From assembly GCA_963933885.1 (NCBI GenBank), contig CAWVWF010000113.1:1-11253 (forward strand): a stretch of 11,253 nucleotides of DNA, read 5' to 3'. Of the stretch, positions 7,499-11,253 are shown one piece after another (positions within the stretch are counted from its first letter, which is position 1; every line of letters begins with the position of its first letter). Source of the stretch: CAWVWF01 sp963933885 (lineage in GTDB: Bacteria > Bacteroidota > Bacteroidia > Flavobacteriales_C > GCA-002722245). Made by a program: the position numbers and the translations under genes. Below the pieces are notes generated by a model that saw only the letters and a program-made list of their open reading frames with translations, did no database searches and was not told where the DNA came from.

Positions 7499-8290
7499 AT
7501 GTTCGAGATTTTAAATATTAGTAAAGGTATTATACAACGAAACTGGATATTGTTTTCAGTTTTAACTGTTGTTACTTTTTCCATAGCATCATACAATGTA
7601 GCCTCTTCAGAATTGGTTTTTGAGGCGAGTTTTGTTGCTGCTCCTTATTACGAAACAGCTAATGATGTTCATTATAAGGTAAAGGAGTTAAGTGTAGCTA
7701 TTAATGATAATGATCAAGAATACATTAATAAGTATGTTGGTGATTCATTAGATGTGCACGACCTGACTAACGCTTCATCTAAATTAGATAGGAATCATTC
7801 AGACTTTACTTTTAAGCACATTAAGTTAAAACTTGAAGTTGATGTTACCGACTCAAGTAATCTTGAGTTATGGGATAAAAAGCTTCATGAGTTTTATTTG
7901 AGTTCATCCAATTGTGAAGAAAATCAATATAGGGGAAGAGAGGTGCTAAAGGAGCGAATTTCGATTCTGGCAGAGAAACAATATCATTATGATGTTTCTG
8001 AAAAAAATGATTCATTAAAATTCCTCAACATTTTGAAGTTTTATCTTAATCAAGACTCATTAACTATTTCTGATTCAAATATGGTTGATCTAGTTTTCGC
8101 TAGATACATTGCTGAATATAGGAATGCTACATCTGTAAATAAGGTTATCTCTCTATCGAGTTCTCATCATTTGAAGAAAGAACAAATAGTCTTGTTCTCA
8201 GCTTTCATGTATACTGCGTTTGGACCATTGTTTATACTGTTATTCTTTTGGGCAGCATATATAGAATACAAGCAAAATAAATTAATGTAA
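7499..8290 (+). CDS. Inner-membrane protein with N- and C-terminal transmembrane segments, Wzz-like topology, function unknown
   Basis: The 263-residue protein has one hydrophobic segment near the N-terminus (about residues 16-34) and one at the C-terminus (about 228-253, containing F-G-P). Between them is a ~190-residue polar, largely helical domain. The last residues (EYKQNKLM) are basic and presumably cytoplasmic. This two-TM, large-periplasmic-loop plan, with a post-TM segment reading F-E-A-S-F-V-x-A-P-Y-Y-E-T, resembles polysaccharide chain-length regulators (Wzz/PCP family). I see no diagnostic motif, and no sugar-polymer genes are adjacent, so the family is a guess. The start is odd: the ATG directly follows a terminator T run and no leader is visible. 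No other in-frame ATG exists before about residue 194, so 7499 is kept. It converges with the next gene across 5 bp. Confidence 0.7.
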   Translation: MFEILNISKGIIQRNWILFSVLTVVTFSIASYNVASSELVFEASFVAAPYYETANDVHYKVKELSVAINDNDQEYINKYVGDSLDVHDLTNASSKLDRNHSDFTFKHIKLKLEVDVTDSSNLELWDKKLHEFYLSSSNCEENQYRGREVLKERISILAEKQYHYDVSEKNDSLKFLNILKFYLNQDSLTISDSNMVDLVFARYIAEYRNATSVNKVISLSSSHHLKKEQIVLFSAFMYTAFGPLFILLFFWAAYIEYKQNKLM

Positions 8291-8295
8291 ATTGC

Positions 8296-8964
8296 TTAGA
8301 ATTTAACACTAATTCCAGTTTGTAGTTTAAACGATTTTGGTATTAAATCTATATCGAAATTTGTTGTTCTTCGATTGTCTTCTCTCACAACTGGATTTCC
8401 TGTTTCACTTGAAGCAATCCCAAATAGGAAAACAGAAAATGGCAGTCTGAAATTTAAATGAAGAGATTTATATAGTTTGATATCATATATTGCCCCAGCT
8501 CCAAAGTCTAAAAGGAAATTTTGAGATTCAGATGGAAATCCGTTTTGTATCAATGATTTTGTTGATGAGTTTTTAAAATACGCTGATGATTGCCCACCAA
8601 TTAAAAGACTAGATCTACTGAATGATTTTATTTTATAATAAAGGCTGTAATCAATGCCGATTTCAAAAGTGTTGTTAATATAGCCTGAAGTAATTACTCC
8701 CATTATCGTGGTTTGAGATTCAATATGATCAAAATCGAAATGGGTTAATTCAAATCTATGATGTGTTTTGTTATTAGTAGTGTATGAAAAAGAAGGAGTA
8801 AATTTAGATATTGAAAAAGTACGCTCTTCTTTATAATTCCCATCTTTATAATAATCATATGTTACATTTTGATTAATTCCAATTTCATATGTATTAACTT
8901 TTTCATCTTGAGAAAAGACTGTGTTTCCGAATACTAAAAGGGTAATTAAAATTCTTAATTTCAT
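8296..8964 (-). CDS. Small exported protein, probable outer-membrane beta-barrel, function unknown
   Basis: The 222-residue product has a signal peptide (M-K-L-R, hydrophobic core, then V-F-S-Q with cleavage likely after S18). The mature part alternates polar and aromatic/hydrophobic residues in many short stretches (for example TFSISKFTPSFSY, NTFEIGIDYSLYY, HLNFRLPFSVFLFG). It ends in K-L-Q-T-G-I-S-V-K-F, and the C-terminal phenylalanine on an amphipathic strand is typical of outer-membrane barrels assembled by BamA. No family can be named. It lies tail to tail with the two-TM protein, with only 5 bp between stops and no terminator hairpin visible between them. It has its own divergent upstream region. 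Confidence 0.75.
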   Translation of the reverse strand: MKLRILITLLVFGNTVFSQDEKVNTYEIGINQNVTYDYYKDGNYKEERTFSISKFTPSFSYTTNNKTHHRFELTHFDFDHIESQTTIMGVITSGYINNTFEIGIDYSLYYKIKSFSRSSLLIGGQSSAYFKNSSTKSLIQNGFPSESQNFLLDFGAGAIYDIKLYKSLHLNFRLPFSVFLFGIASSETGNPVVREDNRRTTNFDIDLIPKSFKLQTGISVKF

Positions 8965-9293
8965 ATTTGTTGTATTGTGATCAAAGGATCGTCAACCCTT
9001 GAGGGGAAATAAGGATAACAAGTATATGATAAAGATATCGTTTTGAGTAATTGGCATGTCAAAGTTTTCCTATTTTCAATCTTTGTGGTTTTATTATCAG
9101 AGAATAGATTTTATTCGGTGGTAAAGAAGTTGTATTAACTGTGTCTCTAACTCACTAATTAGTCTTATAAATTGATGTCTGAAACTTATAAAAACTAACC
9201 TTTAAAACATTCCAGTATATTGTTAGGTGGTAATTTTAATTTAAACCCAATTTATTCATTAAATTTGCAAAATAATTCAATCCCAATTGTCGC
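8965..9293. other. Divergent intergenic region of 329 bp with no gene seen
   Basis: This AT-rich spacer separates the barrel gene (leftward) from the exported orphan (rightward). No open frame of useful length and no RNA-like fold of note was seen. It holds one small inverted repeat (ccc ttga gggg, near 8996-9005) and the -7 element listed separately. No convincing promoter could be picked for the leftward gene. Confidence 0.6.
9260..9267 (+). promoter_or_regulatory. -7 promoter element of the exported orphan gene
   Basis: TAAATTTG is an exact match to the Bacteroidota -7 consensus TAnnTTTG. It lies 26 bp before the ATG at 9294, which would give a leader of about 20 nt. A -33 TTG at the usual 17-23 bp spacing is absent; the nearest upstream TTG (9220-9222) is too far. 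The match and its position make it a plausible promoter for the 9294-10917 pair. Confidence 0.55.
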
Positions 9294-10373
9294 ATGAATA
9301 AGTTTAAATATTTAATTCTAATTATTATCGGAGCATTAGGTTTTTCCTTTAATAATGTTCAATTCCTAAAAAGCCCTTCTTACTATTCATTTAACAATGT
9401 TCCATCTGTTTTTAATGAAGCAAAACTTCAAGGTAGGACGAGTTGGTTTAATGAAGGTGTTAATGCTAAAGACAGTGCTACTGGATTTATAGAAATTACA
9501 GTTTTTGATGTTGATACTACACCTGATTTAAAAAAGGTTTGGGATACTGAATTTGGTAAAAACTATGTTCCTACTAAAGGCTCTTCTTCATTCGCTGAAA
9601 GAAGAACTTTACCTGATGCTCAAATAAAAAACTTTCAAGAATTTTATGATACAGTTCCATCGAGATTTGCTCTTTCATTTCAAGAAATATATGACATGGA
9701 CTTTTTGCCTATAAATTTCGATTGGGAGGATGGTAGCATGTCTCAATTAAGAACTAAAAATATTTCTAGAAAGAGATGTAATGTTTTTGAAAAAATAATA
9801 CTTCATCCTGCAAAAGACGGTGTTGTCTCGAGATTACCAAATTTTCATTATGCAACGATTATTCATGTTGATAACAAGTTAATTATTTTTGAATCGCATG
9901 TTGATCACTGGTCTAGTTTAGAAAAACATGTATTTCCTCTAAAGAATCAGTTTCGATTTAATAAATACTTTTTGGAGCCTTCTAAAGAGGTATGTGATTC
10001 TATTATCCAGCATTCTATTGATTCTACATTTCTATTAAAAAGATTTGTAAATCCTCAGTTTAAAATGAGTGATCTTGAAATGATGGGGCTTTCTCAGGAC
10101 GCGACTAAGGCTGGGATGGATGATGCCTTGGTAAGTATGAATTCAATGAAGTCTTCAATTGAAATCGAGCCATTACTAAAGCTTCTAAGGGCGAACGATG
10201 TTAAATCAACTAAGTTAGTTAGTAGATCTCCAATCCCTTCTAAGAAAGGATCTTTTGCACATAGTTATTCCTTTCTTGTTAATACTGAAGCTAAGCAGTA
10301 TAACCTTCGTATTCTCTGGAGTGTTATTTATGATAAAATAGTTATTGAACACATATTTCTTACTGAAAATTAA
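9294..10373 (+). CDS. Exported or membrane-anchored protein of unknown family
   Basis: The 359-residue protein begins with a short basic stretch (MNKFK) and a hydrophobic run (residues 6-19, rich in L, I and G). This is a signal peptide or anchor; no clear cleavage motif or lipobox was seen. The rest is soluble-looking. A central segment (about residues 158-205) is rich in Cys, His and acidic residues: K-R-C-N-V-F-E-K-I-I-L-H-P, then F-H-Y-A-T-I-I-H-V-D and F-E-S-H-V-D-H-W. The C-terminal ~100 residues look like a small alpha/beta domain (L-V-S-R-S, then alternating strands to V-I-E-H-I-F-L). I do not recognise the family. A consensus -7 element lies just upstream. Its stop at 10371-10373 is 4 bp before one possible TTG start of the next gene, and within the frame of an earlier one, so the two are probably cotranscribed and perhaps translationally coupled. 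Confidence 0.72.
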   Translation: MNKFKYLILIIIGALGFSFNNVQFLKSPSYYSFNNVPSVFNEAKLQGRTSWFNEGVNAKDSATGFIEITVFDVDTTPDLKKVWDTEFGKNYVPTKGSSSFAERRTLPDAQIKNFQEFYDTVPSRFALSFQEIYDMDFLPINFDWEDGSMSQLRTKNISRKRCNVFEKIILHPAKDGVVSRLPNFHYATIIHVDNKLIIFESHVDHWSSLEKHVFPLKNQFRFNKYFLEPSKEVCDSIIQHSIDSTFLLKRFVNPQFKMSDLEMMGLSQDATKAGMDDALVSMNSMKSSIEIEPLLKLLRANDVKSTKLVSRSPIPSKKGSFAHSYSFLVNTEAKQYNLRILWSVIYDKIVIEHIFLTEN

Positions 10374-10377
10374 AAAA

Positions 10378-10917
10378 TTGGAAGAAACAATTTGTGAAGC
10401 CGTTAGTTTAGAACTGAAAAAGATTCTTAAAAAGGGAGATCTCGAAGGTTTTAAAGCGCTTGTGAAAAGTAATAACATAAAACTTGATCAGCGTTTATTC
10501 GCAAAAAGGAAAGGTGATCAATGGCCTTTGTTGAATCGAGTATTAGATGGGGATTTTAGCAACAGGAATTTTAAAGGACGATTTGAGATCGCTAATTACC
10601 TAATAGAATCAGGGGTTGATATTAATGATAGTGCACCTTACGGTTGTTCTCCATTGTGTACTGTTCTTAACGAACATTACTACTTAAGAACATCTAAGGC
10701 GAAATACGATGTTTACTTATATACTTTAGTTCTGGCTTTAGAAATGGTTCGAAACGAAAAAGTAGATGTGAGTAAATTAACTAGAGCTTCTTTCGGGATT
10801 TTAGATGCAGCACATCAAGTAGTTGATATTCATGATGAAAAGGAGCAACCTGAATTACATAAGATAGCTTCTCAAATTGTTAAAGAATTAGTTGCGAAAG
10901 GAACTGAGTTAGAATAA
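10378..10917 (+). CDS. Small ankyrin-repeat-like cytoplasmic protein with a non-ATG start
   Basis: The frame encodes up to 190 residues. It has a helical N-terminus (L-K-K-G-D-L-E-G-F-K-A-L-V, typical of a first ankyrin helix pair) and then F-E-I-A-N-Y-L-I-E-S-G-V-D-I-N-D followed by G-C-S-P-L-C-T-V-L, which matches the core ankyrin pattern (I-A-x-x-L-I-x-x-G-A-D-I-N, then T/S-P-L). A second diverged copy may end in L-V-A-K-G-T-E-L-E. No signal peptide. No ATG occurs in frame before about residue 133, so the start must be TTG (10345, overlapping the previous gene by 29 bp, or 10378) or another rare codon. I chose 10378 because A-rich sequence precedes it, as is usual for initiation in this phylum. 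It lies 17 bp upstream of the RNA ligase start, so the two probably form an operon. Partner unknown. Confidence 0.72.
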   Translation: MEETICEAVSLELKKILKKGDLEGFKALVKSNNIKLDQRLFAKRKGDQWPLLNRVLDGDFSNRNFKGRFEIANYLIESGVDINDSAPYGCSPLCTVLNEHYYLRTSKAKYDVYLYTLVLALEMVRNEKVDVSKLTRASFGILDAAHQVVDIHDEKEQPELHKIASQIVKELVAKGTELE

Positions 10918-10934
10918 GATCTAATATCGATAGC

Positions 10935-11096
10935 ATGAAAAAATTAAGCACATTATATAAGAAGGATTCTGAAGATTTAGGAATCGTAACGAATGAAGTC
11001 AATCCAGAAAATGAATGGGTTTTTAAATTTGGAATTCCAACTCGAAAGTTCGATGGAACTTCTTGTGCTATCGTTCTTATCTGCAACTTTACCTAA
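10935..11096 (+). pseudogene. 5' fragment of an ATP-dependent RNA ligase (Rnl1-like / DUF5565-type), frame lost after the catalytic lysine
   Basis: Starting from ATG 10935 the frame gives 53 residues. The first ~46 match the N-terminus of a small bacterial RNA-ligase family: L-Y-K-K-D-x-E-D-L-G-I-V, then E-V-N-P-E-N-E-W-V-F, then G-I-P-T-R-K-F-D-G-T-S-C-A-I. K38 in K-F-D-G-T is nucleotidyltransferase motif I, the lysine that becomes adenylylated. Family knowledge predicts a following G-x-L-Y-K-R-Y-D segment and about 200 more residues with motifs III-V. Instead the sequence reads V-L-I-C-N-F-T and stops at 11094-11096, and no other frame downstream continues a ligase. The gene is therefore interrupted between about 11073 and 11096, by insertion, rearrangement or a chimeric join. 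Its complete form would seal RNA ends in the cytoplasm. The family call rests on a short stretch but the motif spacing is convincing. Confidence 0.75.
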
Positions 11097-11142
11097 AGCA
11101 GTTTATGATCGATTAGTTTACTCCCTTAAACTACCAGATTCT

Positions 11143-11173
11143 CGCGCGTCATGTTCCGTAGGACATGCGTGTG
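11143..11173. repeat. REP-like imperfect palindrome with a GTA loop
   Basis: The sequence folds into about 13 base pairs (including two G-U pairs) with two single-T bulges: arms cgcgcg-t-catg-t-tcc and gga-catg-cgtgtg around the loop gta (11158-11160). It is much richer in G+C than its surroundings. It sits 11 bp before a second hairpin, so the pair resembles a REP/BIME-type unit. Whether it is repeated elsewhere in the genome cannot be seen from this window; no second copy occurs here. Confidence 0.55.
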
Positions 11174-11184
11174 TATTTACAGTC

Positions 11185-11205
11185 GCGTCTCCAGACGCTT
11201 TTTTT
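11185..11205 (+). terminator. Intrinsic-terminator-like hairpin near the right end
   Basis: A 5-bp G+C stem (gcgtc with gacgc; the palindrome extends to gcgtct-cc-agacgc) closes a TCCA loop and is followed by seven T residues (11199-11205). By form it would end a rightward transcript. No intact rightward gene precedes it, which agrees with the DNA here coming from a different locus or from an inserted element. Confidence 0.65.
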
Positions 11206-11253
11206 AAAGTTAAATTAAAAATCAGGTGCTATGAGCCTCTTGATCCCTTTCTG

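Larger units (their letters stand above)
11097..11253. other. Hairpin-rich, probably non-coding tail that does not continue the ligase gene
   Basis: After the ligase frame is lost, the remaining sequence shows two G+C-rich hairpins (listed separately) inside otherwise AT-rich DNA. One frame stays open from 11053 to the window end (67 codons), but it runs straight through both hairpins and looks like no protein I know. An ATG at 11231 preceded by agg could begin a gene; only about seven codons are visible, so it is not called. Confidence 0.5.

Noticed and set aside
10215..10478. Minus-strand open frame spanning the junction of the exported orphan and the ankyrin-like gene
   Set aside because: No signal, domain or promoter. 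The plus-strand frames explain the coding potential better.
9294..10917. One fused gene split by a frameshift
   Set aside because: The upstream protein has a natural-looking C-terminus and the downstream one a fresh ankyrin-type N-terminal helix. The 29-bp frame overlap makes fusion possible, but nothing in the sequence demands it.
10880..11086. Minus-strand open frame opposite the ankyrin 3' end and ligase 5' end
   Set aside because: The plus strand here carries the ligase motif K-F-D-G-T and its conserved N-terminus; the reverse product matches nothing.
11053..11253. Plus-strand frame open to the window end (67 codons, incomplete)
   Set aside because: It starts inside the ligase gene in another frame, then crosses a bulged palindrome and a terminator-like hairpin. 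It lacks ligase motifs and resembles no family I know.

Overview
The window is AT-rich bacterial DNA that reads as Bacteroidota, most likely Flavobacteriales. The evidence is a giant SprB-repeat protein ending in the gliding-motility-associated C-terminal domain (a type IX secretion signal found essentially only in this phylum), signal peptides ending in S/A-Q, no clear Shine-Dalgarno sequences, and a TAnnTTTG-type -7 promoter element. A Crocinitomicaceae-like (Fluviicola-type) origin is a guess. No tRNA, rRNA, CRISPR array or complete mobile element was seen.

Layout. Positions 1-158 encode a fragment of a Ser/Thr protein kinase that runs, in another frame, straight into a 5'-truncated SprB-repeat adhesin (to 3883). 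Next come an adenine/adenosine deaminase (4046-5050, +) and thioredoxin reductase (5096-6034, -), convergent on one strong shared terminator. Divergent from trxB is a secreted TPR-repeat protein (6240-7451, +), whose terminator runs directly into the start codon of a two-TM-segment protein (7499-8290, +). A small outer-membrane-barrel-like protein (8296-8964, -) converges on the latter with a 5-bp gap. After a 329-bp divergent intergenic region come an unrecognised exported protein (9294-10373, +), a small ankyrin-like protein with a non-ATG start (about 10378-10917, +), and the first ~46 codons of an RNA-ligase-family nucleotidyltransferase (10935 onward). The ligase reading frame is lost just after its catalytic lysine motif. 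The last ~160 bp hold two G+C-rich hairpins, one of them terminator-like, and no convincing gene.

Functionally, the middle is ordinary housekeeping: purine salvage (deaminase) and thiol redox (TrxB). Around it lie envelope and secreted proteins: adhesin, TPR protein, two-TM protein and barrel. The right-hand cluster (exported orphan, ankyrin-like protein, RNA ligase) is the most accessory-looking part and the best candidate for something unusual. Both window ends carry abrupt gene truncations. These may be real rearrangements or insertions, but assembly or amplification chimeras are at least as likely and should be excluded before any biology is built on them.
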